This document shows positions 1-12,300 of a stretch of DNA of 64,000 nucleotides, piece by piece. Position numbers and translations under genes: made by a program. The DNA is from Boothiomyces macroporosus (Eukaryota > Chytridiomycota > Chytridiomycetes > Rhizophydiales > Terramycetaceae), in NCBI GenBank assembly GCA_027604185.1, contig JADGKB010000026.1, forward strand, positions 62,001 to 126,000. Reading direction: 5' to 3'. Every line of letters begins with the position of its first letter. Position 1 is the first letter of the stretch. The notes under the pieces are model-generated. The model saw nothing but the letters and a program-made list of their open reading frames with translations. It had not been told where the DNA came from and made no database searches.

Positions 1-2
1 AT

Positions 3-168
3 ATCTCCTTTAAATATTTTAGCCGCAACCAAGGTGGGAACCTTGACTCTCATGAATGTGTTATATTCTTGAAGGGGTTGGAAATTGCAAGAGGATTTGG
101 AAACACCAAAGTAATGGCGAAAAAGAGAGCCGCCAAAGAGTGCCTCGAGTGGATGAAAAACAAGTAAT
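3..168 (+). CDS. dsRNA-binding domain protein, C-terminal end (5' end outside window)
   Basis: The last ~55 residues of a protein that starts left of the window. The segment ends in a double-stranded-RNA-binding motif: a hydrophobic strand (HECVIFLKGLEIA) is followed by the helix signature G-F-G-N-T-K-x-x-A-K-K-R-A-A-K-E-C-L, which matches the dsRBM consensus GxGxSKKxAKxxAAxxxL position for position. The match only holds if one base is ignored in the run of six A at 120-125: the first part reads in frame 3 and the last part (to TAA 166-168) in frame 1. A 16-nt GT-AG intron (111-126) would also restore the frame but would delete four conserved dsRBM positions. So a homopolymer frameshift, real or from sequencing, is the better reading. 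Which dsRBD protein this is cannot be told from the fragment. Confidence 0.6.
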
Positions 169-179
169 AAACATTCTTT

Positions 180-1837
180 CTATTCTTTCTGTTGATTAAT
201 AACACGGAAGATATCAGGTACATTATCAACAATGATTCCATTAATTCCAGCATTCACTTGGATACGCGCATCTTCAATGTTGTTGTTCTTTCCTCCATAA
301 GACAATATGTTTAGCCCAAGGTTTTGGATCTTTTTGATCAACGCTGGACAGTCAATAAGCGGGCCGCAATAAGTAACAACCCCGTCGAGTTTGAAATCTA
401 GAGCTACTTGAACAGCATCGGCCAAACTATTGAGTCGAACATCATAATATTTTTGTGCTCCTGCAACTGTCAAGTAGAAAACAGGATATTTTTTCTATGT
501 CAACTGATATTACCTGTTTCATTCTCAAAAGTAGACACATCTCTGGGTGGAAACTTGAAAAATACAGCTTTCTTTTCCCGGCATTCCTGAACACAACTTT
601 TAGTATTTCATCACAGAATGTGTTGATTTCAGCATTGTTTAATGTTTCATCTTGAGCTTCTTCTAGGTTTGGATATTTTACTTCAATATTAAATCCGGTT
701 TTCAGTGGAACTTTTTGGAATACTTGTAGGAGGGAACAGAATGCAGACTGGATTGTACCTATTTTATTTGTCGTTTACCAGCTCCATTCGGCTTTATGGT
801 TGCCATTTCTACATTCTTGTTGAAATTGGAAGATGAATTCCTTCTAGAAAGCTTGGGTCTATTTCCAACAAAATCATTGAACTTGATATTGGAAACTGGG
901 TTGTGCACACCCCATTCAGTTGTAGTGACTATGGTTAACATTACTTACAATCGTGATAAATGACTGGAATGTGGTCTTGAGTAAGCTGAACATCAAATTC
1001 AACAAATTCAGCTCCAAATTCTCCCCCTTTGATCAATGACTGGACAGTGTTTTCTCCCAATTGCAATCGGGATTTTCCTTCTATGTTGATCTTCCGATTA
1101 GCTCCAGCACCCCTGTGTCCAACTAATACAGTTTTGGATCCACCAAATGGATCTCTCTCATCCGTGCCACCAACACAAGGTTTTACCACAGTGTATTCCA
1201 GGGTAACGTTGCCAATAATACCCATATCGAAGGTATATACTGGGACTTCTAATCTGCCGCCAATTGGCTTTTTTTCGTTCCACAAAGAATCCGGAGTAGT
1301 GTTCAGTTTTTGAACAGCTTTCGCGCACACCTTTCCTCCAACTAAAAAATCAAATTCAATCACCGTTTGCCCCACATTTTCAGTGAGAAAATAAAAGTAG
1401 GATGATACCTTGTCTTTGAAATCTGTGAATAGAATCTCTACTGGGTGCAGATCAATGCTGACTGGCTTGCCCTGCTTGGAGTGAATTTTCAGTTTGAAAT
1501 CTTCTAATCCTTCAACAGAAACTTGCTTTGTATCGTTGCGCAAATCAAAGGAACCCAAATGGCAGGCAATCAAGTTTTCAGAGTTTAATATTTTTCTTCC
1601 AGACAACAATATTTCGGTGGGTGTTTGCAGTACCGGTGCTGGTTTAAACCTTGAATCTGCCCCGATAACTTTGATTAGTTCATGCTGAGCATTATAGACA
1701 GCCAATTCGTACGCTGCTGATACGTTGATATCAGTAGCAGATGAAAGAATTTGGGAAACTTGGTCTTTCATCCCTGATTTGACTACTATCATTTACTAAT
1801 TACCTGCTGCTTCTAATCTTTCTTGATCGCTGGCCAT
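180..1837 (-). CDS. Glycerophosphodiester phosphodiesterase (GDE1/GPCPD1-like)
   Basis: Five exons: 1837-1804, 1785-949, 928-779, 758-514, 494-180, with introns of 18, 20, 20 and 19 nt; 526 aa. The GDPD catalytic domain fills the C-terminal half. It has the GHRGAGAN start motif, the ENT motif after LQLG, and EFDVQLTQDHIPVIYHD carrying the acidic metal ligands and a second catalytic histidine. It hydrolyses glycerophosphodiesters such as glycerophosphocholine to glycerol-3-phosphate plus alcohol. The region upstream of the GDPD resembles the linker that precedes it in yeast Gde1, but the SPX and ankyrin parts of Gde1 are not seen. The start ATG at 1837 is the first in frame. The same frame stays open another ~20 codons upstream without an ATG, so a further 5' exon is possible. 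Transcribed away from the NMA111 gene, with ~260 bp between the starts. Confidence 0.85.
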
Positions 1838-2099
1838 TTTTTGCAGGTAAACACGTTTTGGAATTTCTAGGAAACTGTTTTTGAGGGTAGCAAACCCAAC
1901 AGTTGATGCTCAGTTTTGCTCAATCTCACTAATGAAGGTCAGTGGAAGAACGGCCTCTCAAACTTTGTGGTTGAGACAGTTGAACTGCGAGCTGAGACAG
2001 AGTTTACTTTTAACTATTCACAGGGCATTATAATGATGTGGATAATATTCGGTGTTGACATTAAATTGCATCCTGTCCGCCAAATTTAGTTTGCACGAA

Positions 2100-5071
2100 A
2101 TGGAGAAAGAAAACGGAGATGTGGAAATGGAAGAAGTTGAAGAAATTGCAGCTCCGATTTATAATTCGCCGCAGTGGGAGAATACATTGAAAAAAGCAAT
2201 TCCTTCAATCGTTAGTATTCGATCAATGTCTGTTAGGTCGTTCGATACTGAAACCCAAAGAACTTCCCAAGCAACGGGATTTGTGGTTGATGCGGAATTA
2301 GGGATCATTCTGACAAATCGACATGTAGTTCAACCCGGACCTATAATTGCGGATGCGATTTTCACCCACAATAAGGAGGAAATCAAATTAATCCCTATCT
2401 ATCGGGATCCTGTTCACGACTTTGGATTTTACAAATTTAATGTCAATGACATCAAGTATATGAAAGTAACAACCCTTAATGTAGGTATCCCAAATAAATC
2501 TATGTCCAGAAAATGCCAGGGTTGGGTTGGATATACGAGTAGTGGGAAATGATTCTGGTAAATGTTTCTAATTACAGGTGAAAAATTGAGTATTTTGAGT
2601 GGAACGATTGCAAGATTGGATAGGAAGGCGCCCAACTATGGAATCGCAAATTATTCAGACTGGAACACCTTTTACTATCAATCCGCGTCGATGACATCCG
2701 GCGGTAGTTCAGGATCGCCAGTCTTGGATATTGAAGGAAACGCGGTTGCTTTAAATGCAGGAGGTGCTACGAAATCTGCTTCAAGTTTCTTTTTGCCGTT
2801 GGAAAGGGTAGTACGGGCATTGGATTTCATAAAAAAGAATCTTGCTGTTCCTAGGGGAACTATTCAGACAATTTTCCAACACTCACCTTATGACGAGCTG
2901 AAGAGACTTGGATTAGATTTTGAAACGGAATCTTTTTTGAGGAAAGAATACCCAGATATAACTGGAATGATGGCAGTAAAATTGATCCTTCCAAAAGGAC
3001 CAGCGGATGGATTACTACAGGTAAATATTACTTATGATAGAGTGGAGATATTTTGCTGAAAATCAATGGGGCGATTATCACTGATTTCTTTGCAATTGAA
3101 GAATTTTTTGATTCAAATATCAACCAAACTCTAAAGTTTACAGTGCAACGAGGAAGCCATCAGCTTGAAAGGGATATCAAAGTACAAGATTTGCATTCAA
3201 TTACTCCTGACACGTATGTTGAAGTTGGAGGAGGGATAGTGCACACACTTTCCTATCAAATGGCCAGAAGCTTTATGGTCCCAGTTGCAGGTGTTTTCAT
3301 TGCATCTTCAGGATATATGTTTGGAGAAGGTGGGATCCCAAGGAAGAGCATCATTACAAAGGTGAATAATTTGCCAACCAATACCCTGGAAGAGTTTATT
3401 CAAGTTTTATCGAAATTAAAAGAGTCTGAAAGAGTGCCGTGTCAGTAATTTTATGATAACCTTTAGATTTTACCAACTAAATGATATAAACAAAACCTGC
3501 TTTTCAATTTTGCAAATTGATTGGAGATGGCATTCATTTAGATTAGCGAAAAGGGATGGTAAACATATTGTAATTTAGATGTTACTGGCTACTGGAATTA
3601 TTCAGAGTTGGAAAAATGCTTTGAACCAGCAACGATTTCACCTCAAACTGCCAAATCCTTAGATGTCGATGACACGCTTGGACCTGCAAAATATGTTGTG
3701 AAATCCTTGGTATATGTTCAAGCAACTTTGCCTTACAAGATTGATGGTATCGCCTACCAAAATACTGGAGGTTTCGGATTAGTTCTGGACGCAGAAAAAG
3801 GCTACATTTATGTTAACAGAAAAACTTGCCCAACTAGTATCTGCGACATCTTAGTTACTTTTGTGAATAGCATTATTATTCCAGCCAAATTCGTATACTT
3901 GCATCAGTACGGTAACTTTGCAATCATTCAATATAACCCTAAATTATTAGGAAATACAGTAATAATTCCTAATATAGGTAGTTGAGAGTGCTAGACTTTC
4001 TGATACTCCTTTAGTAAAGGGAGACTCTACTTACTTGGTATGCCTCACAAAGTCATACGAAGTATTGGTGAGAAAAACCATTGTCACAAACATTCGTCCG
4101 TGCTTTGTCAACGAAACACTTCCTCCGACTTACAGACCTATGAATATTGAAGGAATGGAGTTTGAAAACCCAATTGGTCGTGGGGGAGTTTTAGCTAATG
4201 CGAACGGGGAAATTCAAGGCATCCACTCAATTTTCACAAACTACTCTCCAAAAAAGACAACAGACTTTTATATGGGATTGGATGTTGCAATAATTAAGCC
4301 AATTCTAAAAGAACTTCAGAATGGAAAATTGCCCCAAATGCATTGGCTTGAAGCAGAATTAACATACATTCAGATTGCCCAAGCTAGGGTTTTAGGCCTA
4401 AGCTCGGAATGGGTGGAAAAGTTTGAGCATCACGATTCCAAAAGGAGAAATATTCTTTTGATTAGAAGGACAACTTCAGGTAATTCTACATTTACGATAG
4501 AAAGCCCAACTGCTGAGAAACTACTACCTGGAGATATCATATTAACTGTCAAAGGTTGTATTTGCTCTACTTTTAATGATGTGATTTCAAAAATCGACTC
4601 CAATAGTGTTGAAATGGTAAGCTGTTATTAATATTGAAAATTTTGAGGGAAGGACATGAAGTAGACGTAGTATTAAATTTAAATTTAATGAAAACTACTG
4701 GTACTGAAAGAATTGTATCATGGGCTGGTGCAGTCTTCCAAATGCCCCAAATTGCCGTGTATCAGCAAATGCAAAATGTTCCAACGGGTGTGCTGTGTAG
4801 TTTGGTGTCTAGTGGATCTCCTGCAGCGTTGTACGGCATTTCGCCGTTGGACTGGATAGTTCAAATTAATGACACAACCATCACTGATCTGGACTCTTTC
4901 CTTGCAGTACTTTCTGGCATCCCCGAAGATACATTTGTTCGAATTAAAACAATTAATTATCAAAGATTCGAAAACGTTCTGACCTTGAGGACTAATACTC
5001 ATTATTTCGGTCTCTCGCAGCTTACAAAAGATGTGAATGTTTCGTTTGGTTGGAAATTGGAATCTTTTTAA
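2100..5071 (+). CDS. NMA111: Nuclear HtrA-type serine protease with PDZ repeats (NMA111)
   Basis: Eight exons (2100-2465, 2485-2557, 2578-3020, 3041-3444, 3467-3558, 3579-3958, 3978-4616, 4637-5071), 943 aa, the usual length of Nma111p. Fungal Nma111 has two HtrA-like halves with PDZ domains and acts in the nucleus in stress-linked cell death. The first protease half has the full catalytic triad: His in LTNRHVV, Asp in DPVHDFGF, Ser in GGSSGSP. The second half is degenerate, as in the family. Joined exons restore typical family blocks, for example [16 protein letters not shown] across the second intron and DDVTGYW across the fifth. The ATG at 2100 is preferred over one at 2052 because the family-like acidic N-terminus starts there. 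The last intron (4617-4636) ends in TTG rather than AG. Confidence 0.93.
4617..4636 (+). other. Non-canonical 20-nt intron with GT...TG borders in NMA111
   Basis: The exon before ends ...NSVEM and the exon after begins KILREGHEV. The two frames join only if exactly the 20 bases GTAAGCTGTTATTAATATTG are removed. It has the normal length, a normal GTAAG donor and a TTAAT branch-like element, but ends in TTG where its neighbours end in TAG. The next AG downstream (4646-4647) would put the gene out of frame and reach a stop within four codons. Confidence 0.65.
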
Positions 5072-5448
5072 TATACGAACTTAATCATAATTTTCTTTTT
5101 ATAGGCAGTTATTGACAGTAGAATTTCATTCTGGGATTACAAGAGAGGTCTACTAGCTGGGTCAGTGAATCAGCATGTTGAGAATTGATGCCAAATTACC
5201 CATGGACAAATGCCTGTACAATTTCATTGCATTAGTACTCGCTCAGTTTTGTTTATTATATCACGTTTCACTTCTCAACTCTTGGATATGGAATTTTCAC
5301 TGTTCCAAATAGGAAACGGGACATACCCACTTTCTTGCGCTGTTGCTAAAGATGAGCAAGAAATTAAACATTTTAAAATCCATATTTCACTACCAGCAAC
5401 TGTAATAAAACTCCGCGTCGTCCGAAAATTTCTTCACCATAATATTTA
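5072..5448 (+). other. Intergenic gap between NMA111 and M64 peptidase
   Basis: No supported gene. A 79-codon ORF (5210-5449) lies here, but it has no family resemblance and its stop overlaps the start codon of the next gene, so it is probably spurious. The promoter of the M64 gene should be in this stretch. Confidence 0.5.
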
Positions 5449-7264
5449 ATGGTGATCAAACTCTTTCTTTTGTGCTACACGGTTTATGCTAGTAATGTTC
5501 AACAGCCACTCTTTCAAGCAAGCAGTTCCGTTCGTGAAGAATTTTATGGAGTGAAATTTCTACAACAGGGAACACACTGCACTCAAATATCACCGGTAGA
5601 GCAAGTCCAGCGAAATAACAATGTTGACAAATATCAGCCAGTAATCGCTCTGAAATCACCCGCCATTCGAGATCACCAAGTTTTAGGTTCATCTGCCACT
5701 TTGTTATCAATTATTGGTTTAGATCAAACTTTAGTCAAGAATGAAATAGCAAACCATTGCGAAACTATCGACAGATATATTGAATATGACCTGGACGCAC
5801 TAGAAAATGAAATTGAAGTGGTAGGCATTATTAACCCAGATTGAAATTATCAAAAGCGGTGATCCAAAAAACAGAATCGATGCTGTATTCATGGGCGATG
5901 GGTATACCAAAGATGAACGAGAAAAGTTTATTAGTGACATTAAGCGATTAGTTGATGATATGTGGGCTGGGAATACCTTTGAATCTGTGCTTCCATTGTA
6001 CAATATTTGGGCTGTATTTGTTCCATCAAAGGAGCACGGTATTGGTGTTGGAGGAAAGCCTAAAGACACTGCATTTGGGCTCTACAGAGACGGCACTGAA
6101 TTAAGGGGAATTTATTGCTCAAAGCAACGGAGAGCACGTCAAGTTTGTAAGGCTACCGGTAAATATGCGTGTGACTATCCTACCTTAATTGGGAATGATC
6201 CATACTATGGTGGATTAGGTGGGGAATTTGTGATTTCTACAAGTTCAGAGACTAGTGGAACGATAGTGCTGAGACATGAAATCGGACACAGCATGATTGA
6301 TGTGGGAGAAGAATATGACGGGGGACAAGTTTATTCTGGCTGCAACGCTGCTCATTCCCTTTCTAATATTCCATGGCAGGAATGGCTGACTGAACCACAC
6401 AATATTCGAGAAGAAACCTCTGCCATCAGAGTTCAAGAGTATAATTATTCTAATATAGTTATGCGTGGTATGACCTGGCTAATGGTGACTATGAAATCAA
6501 GTTTTACAGCGGTGGAAAATTTGATACGTGGAAAATGGAAATTAGTTCCAGTGGAGTGGAAGTGCCTGACTCTCTGGAAGTTTATTTTGACGGTGTAAGA
6601 TTGCCTTGGGAAACTACTGGAAATCTTGATCGTGCATTCTCTGCTTGGGAAGGAAAGAACTTGGCAAAAGGTCAACACACTTTGACTTTTAAACAAGGAT
6701 TTCCGCCATCAAATTCAGATTCTCCTATTCGGCAATTGTGCTCTGTAAGATTGCATGAATTTGCAAAAGAACCAGAATTCCACAAGAGCAAATCATTTAT
6801 TGGTGCGTATCCTACCTGGGATATCAATGGAAGAGTATCATATCGGCCAACGAATGATGCTTGCTTGATGCGGGATATGAGTAGAGATACTTTCTGTGAC
6901 GGTATATTGAACTAATGTAGTGTGTGTTGAAGGGCTGTGGGTAAACCTTTTACGTCAACTTTCTTTGATTGACAATGTAATTCAATCGTGTGAAAATTCC
7001 ATCAAAATTCAAGTTGCTACTTTGCCATTAGCCCATTTCAGATCTTCAATCAAGTCCTTCAATGAAAGCTTGTCAATCAACTGGTTTGACAGGGACCATC
7101 AGCCACTAACTCAGTATAAAGACCAATTTACCGTTGAAATTCCCGGAGAATTCTACTCGGATGAATGGACGGTAGAAGTAAAGTTTTGGTCAAGCCAAAT
7201 TCGAGGCAGCTACAAATATCTGACCTCAACCAAGAGCTTTCAAATTTGTTCGGCTACTCAATAA
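5449..7264 (+). CDS. Secreted zinc metallopeptidase, M64 (IgA-peptidase) family
   Basis: Four exons: 5449-5820, 5840-6438, 6459-6901, 6921-7264 (introns 19, 20, 19 nt); 585 aa. It starts with a short hydrophobic signal-peptide-like stretch (MVIKLFLLCYTVYAS), then a less conserved N-terminal domain. The catalytic core starts at DAVFMGDGYTKDEREKF. The zinc site is HEIGHSMIDVGEEYDGG, an HExxH motif with downstream acidic residues, typical of M64. Downstream blocks (VQDYAWYDL, GAYPTW, the Cys-flanked FCDVCVEGLW) match the secreted M64 proteins common in fungi. The likely role is extracellular protein degradation. A parasite or osmotroph could use it for nutrition, but that is inference. The ATG at 5449 overlaps the stop of a spurious upstream ORF. 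Confidence 0.9.
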
Positions 7265-8097
7265 AAATTGTCTCTAAAGGGCTCTGTTTTGTGTTTCATG
7301 TTGCATTATGCAAACAATATTCTTGTACTTTGCAAGAGCAATTCGGTCAAAAATTAATCCTTACTAACAAACGATTATTAGCATGCATCCAAGTACAATT
7401 TCCTGATAGTTATCACCTACCTGTGGAATGGCAGTGTTGCCCCCATGATTACGTCACCAAGATTGGCTTCGACCCCAATGGGAAAATCGGCCTAAAATTT
7501 AATATTGTGCATTTGCATTATTGTCAATCTTGATGGTGTCGGATATCATGATTTACCGCTTTGTTTTCCCTTCATTAATGTATACATGCGTTTTGGTTCT
7601 TGAAGAATGATGGTGCGCCAATATTTAAGCTGAAACACCAGCTATGACAATGTTACTCGGGCCTTAGACGTCCCTGGAAATTGCTTTTTCTTTAAGTCCG
7701 TTTTTAGACGAATTATCGCTACATACTAGGTTTAATTGCCATCAAGTAACGAATCATTAACCCTAATCTATTGTCTGAAAATCCACATTAGAGACAGTGA
7801 AATGTCACACGCCAACCCTTCATAGTGGCACACGTTGGCTTTGGATTTCTGGAAATTAAAAGGTAAAATATAATACTATTAATTGAGTTAGCGCACTATT
7901 ACATGCATGCTAATTCAGTACAAATCTTGCCCAAGATTCTTGTCCAATTTTTTAATATTTGAAAATGAGATCAGTGATTGAGCCTTTTGAGGCCCAAGTC
8001 CAGGATGGCAACTATCCCTAACCCAAAAAATGCCAGGGGACTTGGGCTTAAATTACGACATGGATATAAAAAGATTAACTAATTGGGTAGTCCAATA
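7265..8097 (+). other. Intergenic region without a supported gene
   Basis: About 830 bp. The frame after the M64 stop stays open to about 7533 in another phase, but the translation has no recognisable motif and no spliceable start. No RNA gene seen. Probably the 3' flank of the peptidase and the promoter of the GATA gene. Confidence 0.5.
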
Positions 8098-8845
8098 ATG
8101 AATTTGGAGGAAAATAGTGACCTATTTAGGCAAAAGTACTTTGATGGATTAGAGGAGCAAGTTAAATTATATCGCACAATTAAGGAACAAGAGCAAGAAA
8201 TTACAAAACTTTCAGACCTCGCTCGAGACCAACAAACTAGAATAGCTGGACTACACCAAGTTATTAGGGCATTGCTGGCAAATTCTCCCACATTCGGTAA
8301 TTGCTCGTTCATTCAGGTCATCAAGCTATTGAACAACTGTCCGAAATTGAGCTCTATGCGATAATTAATGAAATTCTTGTAAATAACCATTATCCTGCAA
8401 TAAGTTTAAATAGAAGACCTGAGCGCAGGGAGTCTATCAACTCTGGTAATAAAAGATTAATCTAGACAAAGTCGAAAGCTCTGGCAGCCCAATCGACATT
8501 TCTCAACTAGTCACAGACAACTACCCTGAACCAGCCAAGGAAATATGTAGCAGATGCCACTCCACTAACTCTTCCCGTTGGGTCAAGTCAGAAACTGAAG
8601 TGCTGTGCAGTAATTGTTCCCATTTGCAAAGTGAAACTGTGTTCACTAAACCAAAGTCAAAGAGGGAAATTACAAAACCAAGCAGCAACAATAGAATATG
8701 TCAGTCCTGTGGTGCTGACAAAACTTCCAAGTGGTATTTAAATCAAGAAGTCAAAGGCACATATTTATGCAATGCCTGCTATAGAAGGAGGAATACCAAA
8801 AAAAAGAATGAAGCTCTGATGAGAGAGCGGGCTGGGTCCTGCTAA
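8098..8845 (+). CDS. GATA-type zinc-finger protein with N-terminal coiled coil
   Basis: Three exons (8098-8296, 8317-8445, 8466-8845) split by two 20-nt introns; 235 aa. Residues ~5-65 form a charged coiled coil (EEQVKLYRTIKEQEQEITKL...). The C-terminal part has two Cys4 GATA-like fingers: CSRCHSTNSSRW...LCSNCS and CQSCGADKTSKWY...LCNACY. The second is the more canonical, ending in the typical LCNACY plus a basic tail RRRNTKKKN. It probably binds GATA sites and regulates transcription. The N-terminal coiled coil and the phase-1 intron after it recur in the unknown protein at 22723-24025. The ATG at 8098 is the first in the frame. Confidence 0.85.
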
Positions 8846-8937
8846 CATTGTTCGATTGCAGGACAATCGGACAATGCCTGTATGTTATTTATTTGTTTAC
8901 ATTGTTCTCTTAATCGTGGATGTTTCGCAATATCCAC

Positions 8938-8945
8938 TATAAATA
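8938..8945 (+). promoter_or_regulatory. TATA-box-like element before the R-SNARE gene
   Basis: TATAAATA lies 30 bp upstream of the ATG at 8975, a spacing that suits a TATA-driven promoter with a very short leader. Confidence 0.4.
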
Positions 8946-8974
8946 AACTCTGAAATCCTTTTTGCTACAATTGA

Positions 8975-9319
8975 ATGTCTCAGGCTGTAGCTCAACAAGC
9001 TCCCAACAGAACTGCTGAAGTCCAACAGCAGGTCAATGAAGTCATTGGCATAATGCATACCAACATTGACAAAGTAAGTGCCCATGGTAATATAGGTAGT
9101 TCAAAGAGGGGAGAAACTAGAAAAACTGGAAGCTCAGACTCAGGAACTTCAGGCTGGCGCATTATCATTCAAGAAAACTTCCACACAGGTCAAAAATGAA
9201 ATGTAATATTTCCTAATTGCAGGTGGTGGAAGAATGTCAAACTAATGGCAATAATAGGTGGGGTAGCTGGAATAATCATAACAATTGCAGTTGTATCCGC
9301 TTTGAATGCTACTCATTAA
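8975..9319 (+). CDS. VAMP/synaptobrevin-type R-SNARE
   Basis: Three exons (8975-9073, 9096-9202, 9223-9319; introns 22 and 20 nt) give 100 aa, the length of short VAMPs. Residues ~10-70 form the R-SNARE motif (PNRTAEVQQQVNEVIGIM ... RGEKLEKLEAQTQEL), with the zero-layer Arg expected in the DKVVQRGEKL segment. A membrane-proximal Trp pair (EMWWKNVK) leads into a single C-terminal TM anchor (IIGGVAGIIITIAVVSAL) and a four-residue tail. It mediates vesicle fusion at the plasma membrane or endosomes, paired with Q-SNAREs. Splicing is needed to join the motif; unspliced, the frame stops. Confidence 0.93.
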
Positions 9320-9375
9320 TAAACCATTATACCATCTCTGAAATTTTGAGGTTGCAACGCGTAAACTTTCTGAAA

Positions 9376-12300
9376 ATGAAAACACTTCAAACTTGGACCG
9401 ACAGAGTAACATGATTTTAAACGTCAGGTTCAAGACGCAAACGGAGTCGCCCAGCCTATCTACGATGTGATATTTATCCAAGATGGGTCGAAAGTTGTCG
9501 CAGCCGCTGGGTCTGAGCTATTGATTTACAACGCGATGGAAGGAAACCTTATAAAGGCGTTAAAGGCTCACAAAGATAGCGTCATTTGTCTTTCGCCGCT
9601 ATTGGGAGGAGGTTTTGCATCTGGCGGTGCAGACAAACAAGTCATCATTTGGTCAAATGTATTTCAAGGAATATTGAAATATTCACATGCAGATACTATA
9701 CAGTCAATTAGCCAAAATCCAGTTACCGGAGTGGTTTTAACTTGTACCGGCTCGGATTTTGGACTATGGACTCCAGATATTAAAGCAGTACCAAAAACAA
9801 AGGTAAACATCCGTAATATAGGTCCCTTCCAAAATATGTTGCTCTTCCTGGTCTCCAGATGGCCAGCAGTTTGCAATTGGGCTATATAATGGGCATATTT
9901 CGATTCGCTCTGTTACTGGTGAGGAGCAAGTCCGAATTGAACGCGGTACGAGCCCAATTTGGTCTTTAGCATGGTCTCAAGCTCCGGATTTAGAGTCAAA
10001 CATCCTTGCAGTGGCTGATTGGTCACAAAAGTTGTCGTTCTTTCAGCTTTCTGGCCGGCAACTTGGAAAAGACAGATATTTGGGGTTCGATCCTACAAGT
10101 GTTTCTTATTTTTCAAATGGAGAATACATTATATTAGGAGGCTCCAACAGAGAAGTAGCCTATTGATTTATGGTAGGTTAATTTGTGGACGGCTGATGGA
10201 ATACAAGTAGGATTGATTTGCAAAAAAGATGGATGGATTTGGTCTTGCAAAGCTAGCCCAACTGCACCATATATTGCTGTAGGAAGCGCCGATGGAACTA
10301 TTTCCCTTTATCAAGTTGTGTTTAATACTGTTCATGGGTTTTATGAAGACAAGTACGCCTACCGTCAAAATCTAACTGATGTTGTAATCCAGAATTTGAC
10401 CACTTCACATTGCGCACGAATTAAATGCAGAGATTATATTAAAAAGATTGCATTGTACAAAGACTGTCTCGCGGTGCAAATTCCGGATAGAGTGATAGTT
10501 TATGAGCTTTTCCATGATGAACAAGGTGACATGCACTATAGGATTAAAGAAAAGATTCACAAAAACTTTGAATGCAATATGCTGGTAGTAGCTTCGCAAA
10601 ACATCCTCATATGTAATGAAAACAAACTACAGCAATATTCAATGGATGGAGAACAGGAACACGAATGGTTTTTTGAATCACCAATCAAGTTTATCAAAGT
10701 CTTGGGAGGCCCAAAACGTAAAGAAGGAGTACTTTTAGGAATGAAAAGTGGAGAGGTTCTAAAGATATTTATCAATAACCCATTCCCAATCAATTTGATA
10801 AAACATTCGTTTCCAATCAGTTGTGCAGATATCAATTTGACTAAAAAGAAGTTGGCTGTTGTTGATGAGCAGAACACTTGTATAGTTTACGATCTTGCTA
10901 CAAAGGATCTCCTGTTCCAGGATCAAAATGTGACTAGCTTGGCTTGGAACGCGGAGCTGGAAGATTCACTATGTCTCTCAGGAAATGGAGAGCTTCAAAT
11001 TAAAGTGAATAGCTTTTTGTCCCACCAACAAAGATTGGATGGACTTGCGATCGGTTTCAAAGGAGCCAAAGTATTTTCTTTGAACAACAACACAATGTCC
11101 ACTATTGATATCCCACTATCTATTCAAATGAATAGGTTTATTGACGATGCTGATTTTCAAGCGGCCTTTAAAATTGCCTGTCTCGGAGTACCTGAGTCAG
11201 ATTGGAAAAAGCTGGCGATGCAAGCAATGGAAAAGCTAGACTTGGACATTGCCAAAAAATCATTCATAAGGGTGAAAGAATACAAATATCTGGAAGCAAT
11301 TAGAGTAATTGAGAAAATGAAGCAGGAAGGACGGAAAGAAACCGATTTGTTCTTGGCAGAGGTCGCTGCTTACTTTGAAAATTATCACGAGGTTGTTTGC
11401 TGTTAATATAGGCGGCTCGTTTATTTAAGAAAAGTGGAAATCCTCAAAGGGCAATCGAAATGTTCACCCAGCTCAATATGTGGGAGAATGCCACCCAAAT
11501 AGCAGAAGAATCCAACGAAAACACCCAGGATATATTAAAGAGAAAAGCTCAAATTCAAGAAGACCGTAATGACACTTTGGCAGCAGCGATGACTTACGAG
11601 CAAGTTGGGGACTATGCCCACGCGATTGAGCTGTTGGGTGTTGGTGGCTGGACCGATAAACTAATTGAAATTGTCCGAAAGTTACCAGGTTCAGAAACGG
11701 ACTTGCTAAACAAATGCGTTGAAATATTCAAAAAGAAAAATAATACAGCATACGCCATTGAAACCTTGAAAAAATCTGGAGACATCTTATCACTATTGGG
11801 GATATATATTTCGCTGCAGCAATGGGAAGAGGTGTTCAAAATTGGGGAAACAAATCCAGAATTTAGTGAGCAAATTTATCTTCCATATGGCAACTGGCTG
11901 GCTATGAACGATAGGTTCGAGGAAGCACAGATATACTACACTAAGGCCGGAAGGGCAGACGAGGCTATTAGGGTTCTCAAGCTCTTATCTGATAATGCTA
12001 TTCTTCAACACCGATACAAGGACGCGGCGTATTATTTCTGGTCCCTGTCAAAAGAAAGCTTGAATTTTAATAGCAAACGGTTTGGGGTAGCACAGAGAGA
12101 CTTCAATATCAATTCAGTTAAAAATTGGAGAACATACTACGACTTGGCAGAAGTTTACTATGCTTATACTCAAATTTATTCATACATTGAAGATCCCTTT
12201 ACATTTTCATCACCGGAATCTCTATTGAACTCTTCAAAGTTTGTGTTGAGCTACATTCTAAACAAACCAAGTGTCCCTGGAATTTCAAAGATTTACACCT

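Noticed and set aside
111..126. 16-nt intron in the dsRBD fragment
   Set aside because: It would remove four conserved dsRBM residues; a one-base change in the A6 run gives a perfect motif instead.
5210..5449. 79-codon ORF between NMA111 and the M64 gene
   Set aside because: No family likeness, no spliceable link to either neighbour, and it overlaps the M64 start codon.
7165..7533. 122-codon ORF across the end of the M64 gene
   Set aside because: The first third is a shadow of the M64 exon in another frame and the rest shows no motif.
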